A DNA stretch of 64,000 nucleotides from Spirosoma endbachense (GTDB taxonomy: Bacteria; Bacteroidota; Bacteroidia; Cytophagales; Spirosomataceae), in assembly GCF_010233585.1 (NCBI RefSeq), contig NZ_CP045997.1, positions 7,674,654-7,738,653 of the forward strand, read 5' to 3'. Below the pieces are notes generated by a model. It saw only the letters and a list, made by a program, of their open reading frames with translations, was not told where the DNA came from and searched no databases. Position 1 is the stretch's first letter. Every line of letters begins with the position of its first letter. The translations under genes and the position numbers were made by a program. Of this stretch, positions 39,275-49,668 are shown in pieces.

Positions 39275-41913
39275 TGCCCCAGTACGTCGAAAAATACTAC
39301 GCCGAATTCATCGAGCAGCCAAACAAAGGGCTGGGGCTATTTCCTGCTTTATATAAAATATCCTTTCGGTTTCCTGATTTCTCGGGAACACCGACCAAAC
39401 TACAGGTCTATAAAGATTCGCCCGTCAAGATCAGTAAATCGACCTCGGACTCCAGCCGGTTGGCGTTCTGGCATCCGCTGAAGGCAGATTTCAAACTTCG
39501 CGCGTCGAATGCCTTCGAAAGCCGGGAATTTTATGTCCGCTCCGATCGCGATATCCAGGTCGTTATTTTAAAAGATACCACGGCTACCGGCTTTGCCTAC
39601 ACCAGTACGGTTTTTGCGGGCTGGCTGCTGCCCGCTGATTTTTCCGAGCGGTACGGCAAAAAACCCTACCCCATTTCGGTCTCGGCATCCTGTGGCTTAT
39701 CGACGCTGAAAGATCGGCCCATTCTGGACCCAGACGGCAAACGTTTACAGGGATACGTTAGTAAATCGACCGTTATTCGCACGGCTCTGTATAATTCTGG
39801 TCTGGAATTGCCCCTGATCACGGGGGTGAACCTGTTTGAGCGGGCGAGCCTGGCCGCTGGCCAGCTGATCAATGGAAAAGCCAATCCAGCCAGTGACCCG
39901 CTTTTTACCACCCAGATGCAGGCCGAAGCGCTGGTTAGTGACTCGGGTGAGACCCTGAGTTGCTACGACGCGCTCAAAAAAGTGCTGGAACCCATGGGGG
40001 TAAGATTGGGACAAGCTGAGGGTAAGTGGTTTGCCATTCGGGCCGATGAAATTACGGGCGAGTGGGATGTCTGGAATCAGGAAGCCGGCAAGCGCCTGCA
40101 TACCCGTACCTACACCAGCTCCGATTTGTCGGCAGGTCCGGATATCAATTCCGATGTCAGCCGGGATATGCTGATCGATATTTACCCCAATCAGACCGTT
40201 CGGGTGAAAAACGAAGATCCCACGCTGCGCCTGCTGGGCATCAAACCCGGCGTCAAAGTGGTGCAGCAGTTTGGCCGGTACCTGAACTATTTGAAAAACG
40301 GGGACTGGGCATCAGTCGATTCAACCTTTTTGCCGACCAACTGGACGCGCAATAACATCACAGCGGATAATTCCTTCCGGGTGGGCCTGGGCAACGAAGA
40401 GGACCAATATGGGATGGTGCTGTACGGAGCGGGCGACGAAAAAGCCAACGCCGATACGCCCAGCATTCGCACCCGAATGATTTTTGAAAAGGGATCGCTC
40501 GCCTATACCCAATCTTACAAACGAACCCTGAAATGCAAGTTTGAACTGCATCTGATTCGGGCCGCTAAAATCGTGGTGCTCGCCTATCGGGATGATAGTG
40601 GCAACAATGATGGTGGTGAATACATTCTGCAGGGAGGTGGCACCTGGAAGCGGGCGCCGAGCCGGGCGGAAATGGTAGGCCTCCTAACCTACAATGCGAA
40701 TGAAGCCGGCACGATTTCCTTTCCGGGTATCTCTTCGATCACCTTGCCCATGAATGCGCTGGATCGTGTGCGGATGCTGGATATCTGGGTCTGTGTGGGC
40801 GAAGCACTCGATTTGCCGGGTGGTGGGCCCAACCTGGGTACACCGGGCAATCGCCCCTTCGTCAAGTACTACAACGTCACGCTGGAAACCGAGAAGGATG
40901 GCGTCAACCTGGAAAGCAGTCAGGTCGTCATTACCGACTCCAAACGCAAGCTCGATGCGACGGCGACCCTGACGCTGGGCGACGTGCCCTGGCCCCTGCC
41001 CAATGACCGGATTGGCTCGTTGTTTCGGGCCGGCAGTCATGAACCGACGGTCGACTGGAACCGGGGGGATGCTGGTGATGCAACCGGTAAGCCGCTTACA
41101 AACTGGCTGGCTGAATCGCTGGCCCGGCAGACCATGCAGCCCAGTGAGGTCATTGAAGTGACACTCATGGGACGGCTGCCGTACGGCCTGCACACCGGTC
41201 TTCGCTTTCTGGATATTGGTCGCAGCGGCTCGGGACAGATACCGTTGCAATCGACGAATCTGTCTGTCGAGTTCCAGAGTCCGGGTTTTGGCAATTACGT
41301 CCTGCCGGGCGTGTATCTGCCCTGGATCAAGGTGGGCATGCAGGTAACGATCATGGATCCATCCGGTGCCAACTCGGGTACCTACACGGTAACCAGCTAT
41401 TCAGGCCTGGTGAAAGATCCCTGGTTCTTTACGGTCGATGGTACGCTGACACCAGGCAAGAGTTCGGGGGTAGCCATTACGGATACCAGCACCATCGACG
41501 ATGGCCTGTTTACTCCCTACATCTTTCAGCAGACCCGCATGGACTGGGATGTACGTGGCTGCGAAATCGTTACTTCCGCCAGCCGGGTGATGGATCTCGA
41601 TGTCGAACAACTACCCATGCCCAAAGGGTACTGGGCGGATAAGGACGGCAATTTGATTCCCCTGGCGCTCGATGACAACGATCAGCCCGTTCCGCCTGCC
41701 CTGAAAACGACGCTCAGCGAGACCGAACAATTTCAGCGGAACCTCCAGGGGGCCGGTCTGAAAGCCAAACTGGGCATTAGCTCGGCCATCCGAGGCTATA
41801 CCCCGATTGAAACGGGAAAGGCCAAACTGGGAGCCGATGTATTCACGAACGGCATTAAGGTTGGCTCTGTCATCGCCAGCCTGCGCCGGCAAATTAGCCT
41901 GATGAACCCATGA
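39274..41913 (+). CDS. Tail hub/distal tail-like protein
   Basis: An 879-residue protein directly after the tape measure, where siphophages place distal tail and hub proteins. It begins MPQYVEKYYAEFIEQPNKGLG and holds FRFPDFSGTPTKLQVYKDSPVKI and a run of beta-rich segments such as LSCYDALKKVLEPMGVRLGQAEGKWFAIR. The family is not recognised, but position and size support a baseplate hub. It overlaps the next gene by 4 bases. Confidence 0.72.
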   Translation: MPQYVEKYYAEFIEQPNKGLGLFPALYKISFRFPDFSGTPTKLQVYKDSPVKISKSTSDSSRLAFWHPLKADFKLRASNAFESREFYVRSDRDIQVVILKDTTATGFAYTSTVFAGWLLPADFSERYGKKPYPISVSASCGLSTLKDRPILDPDGKRLQGYVSKSTVIRTALYNSGLELPLITGVNLFERASLAAGQLINGKANPASDPLFTTQMQAEALVSDSGETLSCYDALKKVLEPMGVRLGQAEGKWFAIRADEITGEWDVWNQEAGKRLHTRTYTSSDLSAGPDINSDVSRDMLIDIYPNQTVRVKNEDPTLRLLGIKPGVKVVQQFGRYLNYLKNGDWASVDSTFLPTNWTRNNITADNSFRVGLGNEEDQYGMVLYGAGDEKANADTPSIRTRMIFEKGSLAYTQSYKRTLKCKFELHLIRAAKIVVLAYRDDSGNNDGGEYILQGGGTWKRAPSRAEMVGLLTYNANEAGTISFPGISSITLPMNALDRVRMLDIWVCVGEALDLPGGGPNLGTPGNRPFVKYYNVTLETEKDGVNLESSQVVITDSKRKLDATATLTLGDVPWPLPNDRIGSLFRAGSHEPTVDWNRGDAGDATGKPLTNWLAESLARQTMQPSEVIEVTLMGRLPYGLHTGLRFLDIGRSGSGQIPLQSTNLSVEFQSPGFGNYVLPGVYLPWIKVGMQVTIMDPSGANSGTYTVTSYSGLVKDPWFFTVDGTLTPGKSSGVAITDTSTIDDGLFTPYIFQQTRMDWDVRGCEIVTSASRVMDLDVEQLPMPKGYWADKDGNLIPLALDDNDQPVPPALKTTLSETEQFQRNLQGAGLKAKLGISSAIRGYTPIETGKAKLGADVFTNGIKVGSVIASLRRQISLMNP

Positions 41914-44159
41914 GCCTACCTGCAAAATCCATAACCCTGACGACCGGCGGCTTTCTCACAAAAGGCTTTACGTTTTCGGTGCTCTCCAATCAGGCTGGCC
42001 ACGAAGAGGACCAGCGGGATCAGCAGGAGGATCCGCTGTTTGTGGCCGATTACGACAACCAGCCGTTTGTCGCGGGCGTGGTGTACCGGTTTTTGGGCTA
42101 TCACCCGGTGTACATGGCCGATCAGGAGCTGGTGCGGGTCGTCTTCAAAGAAACAGGCGGCTATGATTTTCTGGACCCGAACGAGAATCCCGGATCTGGA
42201 GACGTAGGCAATGGCAGCACCAATGGTGTAACCTTTTTACCAGGTACTGGGAAAAACGGCCAGTTCTGGGGAGTACTAAAAATTGGCAATGCATACTATG
42301 CCGTGCCCGATGATCCGACGCTTCAGATTGTTACCCAAAATGGTGCCCATACGACGATCATGCCCTTTTTCAAAGGTGGAATTAACGCGATCCTGCCTAC
42401 CCCTCCGCCCGGTACGCCAGTTGCGAATGTGCTGATTGGCAACGATGGCATCTTGTACCGATCTACGGAAGTAACTCTACCCACCGAAGTCATAACGTGG
42501 ACTGTTCTTGAGCAGTACATCGAAGAGGACGATGATGTTGTTGATCCCCCCGACCCACCGCCGTTTACCAAAAAGTCTGCGATGGACGTCAACGACTGCG
42601 AACAGCTGGCCGGTTGGGGTTATAATAGCCAGGTCATTCCAGCCGTCGTCACGATTACCGTGGATGGTGTCTTTGAAGCCAATGTAACGGCTCAGCGGGT
42701 CCGCACCGATGTGCGCGATGCGTTGATTGCTGCCGGTATCCAGACCGACAATACGGTATTTGGCTTTAACTACATGAAGCCAGCCAAATACCACGACGGG
42801 GTTCAGCACGCCTGGCGCGTATTTGTCGATGGAGTCGAAGCGGTTGATTACAATGTGCCGAAAGAAAAGACCTGCGCAGCTCCTGTTGTTCCGGACGTCC
42901 CTTACGAGATGTTCATCAAGCAGTCGTTGATCAACTCGGTCAACAAAGGGGGCGATAGTAAGACAGTAACCCTGATTCAGGTTTGGTCCGATTGGTCAGA
43001 AACAGCTTATGCCGGCTCACTTGTTCCGGTATGGGGTATTTCGGGCGTGCCTGCGGGTATTGTGGCGGTTCCCTACGATCCGGCTAAAACGCTTGATGTC
43101 GCGGCAACCAATGATGCAACGGTTTCTGATTTTGTCATTACCTGTTCGCTGACGTTGCCGCAGACCGTTCAGGTGATTACGGTTGGTTGTACCCGGCCTG
43201 GTGGGTTGACGACCTATAACGCCAGTTATCACTTTATCCCGACCGGTGGGTTCAGTGACCCTCCTTATCCAACCTTGGACGAGGCAAACGATACGGCAGG
43301 CGAAGCCTTCGACAATACTCGGCCCGGCAATCTGGATATGTTTATTATTCAGGCTGCCAACCTCAACGTGGGTACGGATGTGTATTTGGGGAATGGTACC
43401 AGCTGCGAGAAGGCGGGCGATAACATCTATGCTGTTTTCGATAGTCAGGGTGGAAACACCGTGAAAAAGGCGATTCAGGTTGTTGGTGGCAAAATTGTGG
43501 CTGTCAAAGATTCGACGTATACGACGCCGGTAACACCACCTAGTGAAGTCGGAGCAACAGCCATCAACGTCATTTTCTCAACGATTAGCAGTTCGACCAA
43601 CCTGGTTATTGATTACGAGATGAAAGTGAAATGCGTAACCGCTGGGTTAACCATTTCGAATCAATTCGTAACCAACAATCCGGCTACATCCGCTCGCTTC
43701 CTGGATGGCCTGACGGTCGAAACGGCTAGCGTGATTGCTAGCCCCTACAAGAGCTTTCGCAATACCACCTCCAACTCAAAATATTACAGCTTCGCTCTTT
43801 CCCTGAAGCGGCTCAAAGCGCTGTATCCAACGGCGACCGTCATTGATTTTGATCTGACTGTAAAACGAAAGTTTGCATCGGGGACTACCTATGATGCTGA
43901 CTCCAGGTACCGGGTTACGCAGGTCAATTTCAGCAATCACCGCTCGTATGGTATCGTCTCGATTCCGCTGAATGATAACACGGGCGTGGACTATGACTAC
44001 AACGGCATTTCGCAAGACGGAGTGCAGAAAAAGTATTTGGGGGACAGTGTGCAAGGCGTGTTGATACCCGCCGACGTGGATTTCGTAATTGGTCGCTGGT
44101 CGGTCAATCTGGCTAACAACACAGCAACGTTCACTGAAACCGTAGAACCCACACCCTAA
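41910..44159 (+). CDS. Tail protein with adhesin-like domain
   Basis: The 749-residue protein follows the hub. Residues about 228-325 (AGWGYNSQVIPAVVTITVDG, then VFGFNYMKPAKYHDGVQHAWRVFVDG) resemble a beta-sandwich repeat seen in bacterial surface proteins, of the GWA...AGxxxGxHGF...DGxxH type. This part may bind carbohydrate. Other regions are beta-rich and Ser/Thr/Gly rich. No signal peptide is visible. The role as a tip or receptor-binding protein is inferred. Confidence 0.65.
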   Translation: MSLPAKSITLTTGGFLTKGFTFSVLSNQAGHEEDQRDQQEDPLFVADYDNQPFVAGVVYRFLGYHPVYMADQELVRVVFKETGGYDFLDPNENPGSGDVGNGSTNGVTFLPGTGKNGQFWGVLKIGNAYYAVPDDPTLQIVTQNGAHTTIMPFFKGGINAILPTPPPGTPVANVLIGNDGILYRSTEVTLPTEVITWTVLEQYIEEDDDVVDPPDPPPFTKKSAMDVNDCEQLAGWGYNSQVIPAVVTITVDGVFEANVTAQRVRTDVRDALIAAGIQTDNTVFGFNYMKPAKYHDGVQHAWRVFVDGVEAVDYNVPKEKTCAAPVVPDVPYEMFIKQSLINSVNKGGDSKTVTLIQVWSDWSETAYAGSLVPVWGISGVPAGIVAVPYDPAKTLDVAATNDATVSDFVITCSLTLPQTVQVITVGCTRPGGLTTYNASYHFIPTGGFSDPPYPTLDEANDTAGEAFDNTRPGNLDMFIIQAANLNVGTDVYLGNGTSCEKAGDNIYAVFDSQGGNTVKKAIQVVGGKIVAVKDSTYTTPVTPPSEVGATAINVIFSTISSSTNLVIDYEMKVKCVTAGLTISNQFVTNNPATSARFLDGLTVETASVIASPYKSFRNTTSNSKYYSFALSLKRLKALYPTATVIDFDLTVKRKFASGTTYDADSRYRVTQVNFSNHRSYGIVSIPLNDNTGVDYDYNGISQDGVQKKYLGDSVQGVLIPADVDFVIGRWSVNLANNTATFTETVEPTP

Positions 44160-44530
44160 TGGCACGACTGAGATTAGTAGTCCAAAAATCGACCGTCGTC
44201 GATGGCGGAGCTCCGGTACTGGAAACCCGGCATTTTCTACAGGCCGTTGCTGGCGTGGATTGCGATACGGATGCCGCTGCATTCCTGGCACTTGATAACA
44301 AACAGGCTCTAACGACAACGGATGTGCCGGTGAATCTGGCGGGCATGCATTGGAATCCTAGAGGCTGTTCGCCCTCGGGAGCCGTACCGACCATCATTTA
44401 CGATCCGGCCTATCCGCACGTACCTGACACACCGGGTGGCGGCACTGATCCGGGTAGTACGAACCCCTCCGATGAGACCAACTCCATTCTGTATACATCC
44501 ACTTCAAATAACGACGGGGGACCCGTCTAG
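44159..44530 (+). CDS. Small tail-module protein
   Basis: A 123-residue protein with a Pro/Gly/Thr/Ser-rich, disordered C-terminus (VPDTPGGGTDPGSTNPSDETN). It sits between the tail tip and the first secreted fibre-type gene and overlaps the preceding stop by 1 base. The family is unknown. Confidence 0.55.
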   Translation: MARLRLVVQKSTVVDGGAPVLETRHFLQAVAGVDCDTDAAAFLALDNKQALTTTDVPVNLAGMHWNPRGCSPSGAVPTIIYDPAYPHVPDTPGGGTDPGSTNPSDETNSILYTSTSNNDGGPV

Positions 44531-44534
44531 CCCA

Positions 44535-46463
44535 ATGAGACAGCTCAGCCTATTTTTGTCGTTGGTGCTGATTGCACTGAGCACCACAGCCCAGACCATC
44601 ACTGGCTATCGGGCCAGTACGCTGGTCGATGGCACCCAGTTAGTTTACCGGCAATATTCAGATGGTACGCAGGTACAGGTCGATCACTTACCCACGGATG
44701 CTGTCCGCAGCCGTCTGGGTGGCAGGAGCCTGATCCCGTATGCACCAGAGAATAAAAGGGTATTTAATCCCGCCCAATTCGGAACGAATAAATACTATTC
44801 GCCCACGTTCCGATTTTCGGTTGATTTCGTCGGTACAGCCACCAAAGCCCAACGGTTAGCGTACGGCGTTAATACGTTTAATGATTTTAGCGTCGCTGAA
44901 GCCGACAGATCCCAGTACTCACCCGGTGAAGGGCAAGCGTACATCACGGAAAGCGGCATTCATCACACACTGGAGGGAGAAGGTTTCTATGTGTCGGATC
45001 TGCAAACCTACTATAACATGATCTGGAGCCGGTGCCCAGCCTATGGCTATGGGGATCTGGCATTTATGAAGTACCTCGTTTTGAACATTGAAACGAGTTC
45101 CGATTGGAAACGGGACATTTATGGTTCCGGGCTGATTGGCTGGCCCAGCTGGGATGTGGGCAAAACCAAATCAGTCAAATGCGAAACAGACGGGGTAACC
45201 CGGACGGTGGAGCAGATTCAGGCGATGGGTGACAGCTGGTGGCAAAACGAAACCTATATCCGTCGTACCAATCGTTACCGGCTGTTACTGCTGGTCTTAA
45301 AACAGAAATCACATCCGAGTTGCAAAGTCAGCATTGGTGCCAGTCCCTATCAGGGCCGTCCCAGAACGGATTTTGAGGATAATTCGCATGGTGTCTTTCT
45401 GGAGGGCTCCTGCAAGGTCGATGCACCCGGCATCGGCGGTGATGCGCAGGGCAACATTACGTTCAACAATCCGGACGGCGGCACTCGTACCTATCAGCTC
45501 ACCGGATCGGCCTGGGATGCAGAGGATTTCTGCATGGGGTACTACTACTGGTTTAATTTCGATATTTCTGGTCAGGATTATCAGGATATCTGGATCAATA
45601 AGCTGCCGGGTACCCAGAATTATCCCTATCTGTGGTCGAAAATCAAGACCGTTCACATTGTAGCCGACGAAAAAGGCTACATCCAGCTGAACAGAAAACG
45701 GATGCTGGCCCGTCAGGGCGTTACCCGTCCTTTCTGGCGGATGTGCGAGCCCATGTACGAGGGCGATGGGGGGTTTGTCGATGGCGGATATCCTGCCATC
45801 GCGAATCCAGTACCGTTTCCAGATCTGCAAAATCCGGGCGGTTATGAAACGCCCAAAGTCTGGCAACAGCCCTATGCCATGTACAGCCGCTATGCGGTGA
45901 CCCGGTTTTTTGCGGGGAATGAGCAGGACTGGGGCTTTTATTTATTTCCGACTTCACCCCAGTTCGTTCGGGGTGATTTCAGCCAGATACCGCTCTACAA
46001 TCACGATCTGCACACCGTCACGGCCCTGTTTCAGGCCAGAGCAGACATGCAGCCACTGGAGCGATTTTACACCGGCTCGACACTGGTGGAAGATCCGGAG
46101 GTACAGCTGAATGGCGTTGGCTCTTTTTCGGCCTACAATGCCACGGCGGCCTATAACTACGCTGGAGGTGTGCAGGGTGTGCAGAAACCGGCATACATGC
46201 TCCGCTACAAACAAACAGCCACCGGCTGGACAGTATATGTGCTGGGCGGCATGAATCAGGACTGGACCGCCGAACGAACGGACATCATTCGGGTGCCTGG
46301 TGGTGGGGTGAACGGAAACATGTTCCGGGTCAAACTGCGAGGGCCAGCGGCTCAGATCTACGAGTTTTCCGTCAATGCCAGTGATTCAGGCCAGATCTAC
46401 GAAGCGGTTCCCACGGCTCAGACCAACTGGGAAAAAGCCGGGTATGGTGGTCGGGTCAATTAG
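44535..46463 (+). CDS. Secreted fibre-module protein (signal peptide)
   Basis: The 643-residue protein starts with a clear signal peptide (MRQLSLFLSLVLIALSTTAQ). A start at 44436 would fuse residues from the previous frame and is rejected. The mature part is aromatic-rich and unlike known enzymes (YNMIWSRCPAYGYGDLAFMKYLVLN, HIVADEKGYIQLNRKRMLA). It lies in the tail fibre cassette. A phage structural protein with a signal peptide is unusual. Confidence 0.68.
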   Translation: MRQLSLFLSLVLIALSTTAQTITGYRASTLVDGTQLVYRQYSDGTQVQVDHLPTDAVRSRLGGRSLIPYAPENKRVFNPAQFGTNKYYSPTFRFSVDFVGTATKAQRLAYGVNTFNDFSVAEADRSQYSPGEGQAYITESGIHHTLEGEGFYVSDLQTYYNMIWSRCPAYGYGDLAFMKYLVLNIETSSDWKRDIYGSGLIGWPSWDVGKTKSVKCETDGVTRTVEQIQAMGDSWWQNETYIRRTNRYRLLLLVLKQKSHPSCKVSIGASPYQGRPRTDFEDNSHGVFLEGSCKVDAPGIGGDAQGNITFNNPDGGTRTYQLTGSAWDAEDFCMGYYYWFNFDISGQDYQDIWINKLPGTQNYPYLWSKIKTVHIVADEKGYIQLNRKRMLARQGVTRPFWRMCEPMYEGDGGFVDGGYPAIANPVPFPDLQNPGGYETPKVWQQPYAMYSRYAVTRFFAGNEQDWGFYLFPTSPQFVRGDFSQIPLYNHDLHTVTALFQARADMQPLERFYTGSTLVEDPEVQLNGVGSFSAYNATAAYNYAGGVQGVQKPAYMLRYKQTATGWTVYVLGGMNQDWTAERTDIIRVPGGGVNGNMFRVKLRGPAAQIYEFSVNASDSGQIYEAVPTAQTNWEKAGYGGRVN

Positions 46464-46496
46464 TCTCTATTCTTTCCAGTGCTACCGTAACTTTTT

Positions 46497-49277
46497 ATGA
46501 AAAAATTCCTCTCCCTTTTGTCCGTACTGTGTCTGGCCATTTCGGGCTGGGCACAGACGACGGTCACTGAACACCTGATCGTTCAGTATCCACCCGGCAC
46601 GAACGTCTACAAAATGACGGCCGTGCGCAATACGAGCACCTTCCCGTCCAACAATCAGGGCTGGATTGATTTCCTGAATGCCATCAAGCTGAATCAGATT
46701 GAACGGATTGCAGAAAATGGCTGTCCGCTTGCGGTGGGTGTACCCACGCCGATTACGCTGCCTACCTGCTCGACCACCACCGCTCCCAGCTGGGTAACGG
46801 GCCTGCGCTACAAATACGAGTCTCCTCAGAAACTACGCTTTGAGGCCAGAGGCACAATTGGGCAGGCCAAATTCGCTCGGGTGGATGGGCAAGCATTCAC
46901 GATCAATAACCCAGGCGGTGTACCCATTACCAATGATCAGTATTATGGCTATGGGTCAATAACCGGCGATGCCGATGGCTATGATCGTCAATGGGAAATC
47001 AACATTCCTGCGGTTGCGCTGAATGTCACATTTCAGAAAGCTGGAGGTACCGAAACGTATGTGCTCAATCTAACGCCATCGCTCAGCGCAGGCACGGTGC
47101 AGGTCATTGGAACCACCTCCAATCCGGGATCAGGTACGACAACGATTACCTATAATCAGAGTTTTGCGGCTTATCAGGCATCGGGTTCCGGAACAATTTA
47201 TGATAAACCAGGGGCCACCGATAGTAAAATCAAGGACGGTGAAATTACCTATACGGTGCCGAATATTCCGGCTCCAGGCAGCTACACGGTTGCCCTGTCG
47301 TATCAGTCCAATACGAATCCACCCGTCGCTCAGATCAGCGTCAATGGCGGCACGGCAACCAATTTCAATCTGGCCGCTACAGGCGGAGTGCTGACGAGCA
47401 TCAGCACGACGGTGCCCGGTTTTACAACGGGTACCAATTCGGTGAAGGTTACCCCAGCGGGCGACTATTTCGCCCAGGATAAAATCACGGTGAGTCGGAC
47501 GGGAACGGTTTTAGCCCCGAATTGTGGCTATACCGTGGCCGTAAACTCACCATCCACGAGTTGTGGGGGCAATGTGACGCTAACCGCTACGGCTTCCGGA
47601 ACGGGTGCCACTGGCCTGACCTATGCCTGGACAGGGCCAAACAATTACGTAGGCTCAGGAGCCTCGATTGCCATCGCAGCGGCTCAGTCGAATGGCACCT
47701 ATGACTATATCGTCACAGCGACCAAAGCCGGGTGTTCGGTACAGGCAACAGCGACCGTGAGTGTGTCGGGCTGTGTATCGGTTAATCCGCCCACAACAGC
47801 CATGCGAGGCGGGTATGCGGAGGGTACGCTCTCGGAGTTGTATGCGTTTGCACCCTTTGTGCCTGATCAGAATCAGATTGTCAGCTGGTCCGATCGCACC
47901 GAAAAAACGCAGCAAAATTCACGGATTCGGTTCGGCATTCACAAGAGTATCGGGGCCAGTATCACCCGCATTGAGGATGTTCGGGTTAGTGAAAACATGG
48001 TCAACACCTGGAATCGGGATTCAAATGATCCGGATCTCTGGGATAAAGGACGTTCAGGTGATGCCTGGGCCTATGGTACACCAAAGGACTATAGAGAAGG
48101 TACTCAGAGTACGAAAGACAGTGGTGATGATACCGGCTATAATGGTATCCCGGCGGGTGACCGCTACGCCCATCAGAATCCAGTCGATTACTACCAGCGC
48201 AAAAATGTTGTCGGCTACGGGGATGTAGACTATACCCGGACCGTGACCATGATGTGGTCCATGGATCGGGTGCGTACCAAATATGTCCGTCATGCCTGGT
48301 ACTGGCTGGAGGGGGAAACCATCCGGTATTTCTACATCTATGAGAATAACCGGGATGATAACCAGATGCGTTTTCAGGGCAGTCAGCAGGAGCTGCCTGG
48401 CATCTATACATCGGCCAATTACTACCACCATAAGGTAGAGCTGGGTAGCAATGGCGATGTGGCTGAGGTTACCTCTCCGCCACCGGGAAACCCGCCAAAC
48501 AACCAGACCGACACCGGAACCAAGAATACGACTAAAAACTATATGGGTAGCTATCGAGACGATGGCTATGGTATTACCATTTTTAGCCCCTATACGAGTC
48601 GATTCAACGGAAAGCAGTTCAACAGCCGCTTTGGTAATTACCAAAGCCTGGCCAGCTCCTACATCAACTGTGCCCCATTCACGGATCTGGATTCACCTCG
48701 TAAAGTGGCCTTTTCAGGCTACATCCATGTAGGTACCAACGCTGAATTTAAAAGCTGGCAGGCCGCTCATAGCTCCATCGAGCTGTTACCCTTCGCTACC
48801 AATTTCGCGGGTGGGAAATTTAACGGCTGGTCATCGGTCGATGCGAAAACGAAAGCCGAAAATGGCAAGGTGGTTTTTTACATCACCGATGTCAATCCGA
48901 CTTCGATCACGGATCAAAATCCAAGCGGTACCCGTGGTGAGGGGAAATTTAACAGCCAGTACGGCAACTGGTCAGCCTCCAGTCTGAACACCATCTACCT
49001 CAATGTGGAGTCCGTTGGTGTGTCTCAGTTAGAAATTGGCTGGATCAAAGCGGGTCAGGATGACAATGCTGCCGCTTCTCAGCGTAAGCTGATCAACATC
49101 ACCAACCCGAATTCACCGCAAACGCTCACGATCAACATGGCGGGTACGTCTGGCTGGGATGGGACGATCGTCCGATTCTTCATTGGTACGCCAGTCAGTT
49201 TACGCCCCAGCATGACGGGTAGCGAGCGTTTCGTGCCCAACTGGATCAATACGGTCAATTCGGCGCCCGCCAACTAA
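46497..49277 (+). CDS. Secreted multi-domain carbohydrate-binding-like protein
   Basis: The 926-residue protein has a signal peptide (MKKFLSLLSVLCLAISGWAQ). Residues 210-338 resemble a carbohydrate-binding module (AAYQASGSGTIYDKPGATDS, YTVALSYQS, VKVTPAGDYFAQDKITV), and 341-425 resemble a PKD/Ig-like domain (TLTATASGTGATGLTYAWTGPNNY). The rest is beta-rich and unknown. An ACCGTAAC octamer lies 5 bases before the start. It is probably an adhesin or receptor-binding protein. Confidence 0.68.
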   Translation: MKKFLSLLSVLCLAISGWAQTTVTEHLIVQYPPGTNVYKMTAVRNTSTFPSNNQGWIDFLNAIKLNQIERIAENGCPLAVGVPTPITLPTCSTTTAPSWVTGLRYKYESPQKLRFEARGTIGQAKFARVDGQAFTINNPGGVPITNDQYYGYGSITGDADGYDRQWEINIPAVALNVTFQKAGGTETYVLNLTPSLSAGTVQVIGTTSNPGSGTTTITYNQSFAAYQASGSGTIYDKPGATDSKIKDGEITYTVPNIPAPGSYTVALSYQSNTNPPVAQISVNGGTATNFNLAATGGVLTSISTTVPGFTTGTNSVKVTPAGDYFAQDKITVSRTGTVLAPNCGYTVAVNSPSTSCGGNVTLTATASGTGATGLTYAWTGPNNYVGSGASIAIAAAQSNGTYDYIVTATKAGCSVQATATVSVSGCVSVNPPTTAMRGGYAEGTLSELYAFAPFVPDQNQIVSWSDRTEKTQQNSRIRFGIHKSIGASITRIEDVRVSENMVNTWNRDSNDPDLWDKGRSGDAWAYGTPKDYREGTQSTKDSGDDTGYNGIPAGDRYAHQNPVDYYQRKNVVGYGDVDYTRTVTMMWSMDRVRTKYVRHAWYWLEGETIRYFYIYENNRDDNQMRFQGSQQELPGIYTSANYYHHKVELGSNGDVAEVTSPPPGNPPNNQTDTGTKNTTKNYMGSYRDDGYGITIFSPYTSRFNGKQFNSRFGNYQSLASSYINCAPFTDLDSPRKVAFSGYIHVGTNAEFKSWQAAHSSIELLPFATNFAGGKFNGWSSVDAKTKAENGKVVFYITDVNPTSITDQNPSGTRGEGKFNSQYGNWSASSLNTIYLNVESVGVSQLEIGWIKAGQDDNAAASQRKLINITNPNSPQTLTINMAGTSGWDGTIVRFFIGTPVSLRPSMTGSERFVPNWINTVNSAPAN

Positions 49278-49298
49278 CGTTTTAATCAATCCAAAATC

Positions 49299-49643
49299 AT
49301 GTTGAAGAATCCAACTCCGAATCTAGAGCCGTTCCGTACGAATGCGGACTACATCAACCTGGCTAAACTGTTTTATGCAGCGGCTGGCATTCTACTGCCG
49401 CATGAACCCTTTTTTCAAAAGGATTTTGCGGAGCAGTGCTCGACGCATGGTTTGCCTCCGTATGCTTCAGAGCTGTCCTACGTGCTCAATAATCCTGATA
49501 CCTATACAGACCAACTGCTGATCTATCAGTATCAGAGTGAGCTGCGGTTTGCCGAGGATTCAGAGCGGCCCATTCTCGACATCCTGATCGCGGTCGTCAA
49601 GGCATTTCGACACACGGTAACACCGGCCCATCACATCTATTAA
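49299..49643 (+). CDS. Hypothetical tail-module protein
   Basis: A 114-residue helical protein (NADYINLAKLFYAAAGILLPHEPFFQKDFAEQC) without a signal peptide, between secreted fibre genes. Unknown family; it could be a chaperone or a virion component. Confidence 0.55.
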   Translation: MLKNPTPNLEPFRTNADYINLAKLFYAAAGILLPHEPFFQKDFAEQCSTHGLPPYASELSYVLNNPDTYTDQLLIYQYQSELRFAEDSERPILDILIAVVKAFRHTVTPAHHIY

Positions 49644-49668
49644 CGCAACCACTTTAACTACCTATAGA

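Noticed and set aside
48054..48644. Minus-strand frame of 196 codons over the large secreted fibre-module gene
   Set aside because: Antisense to a gene with a signal peptide and domain structure; no independent support.
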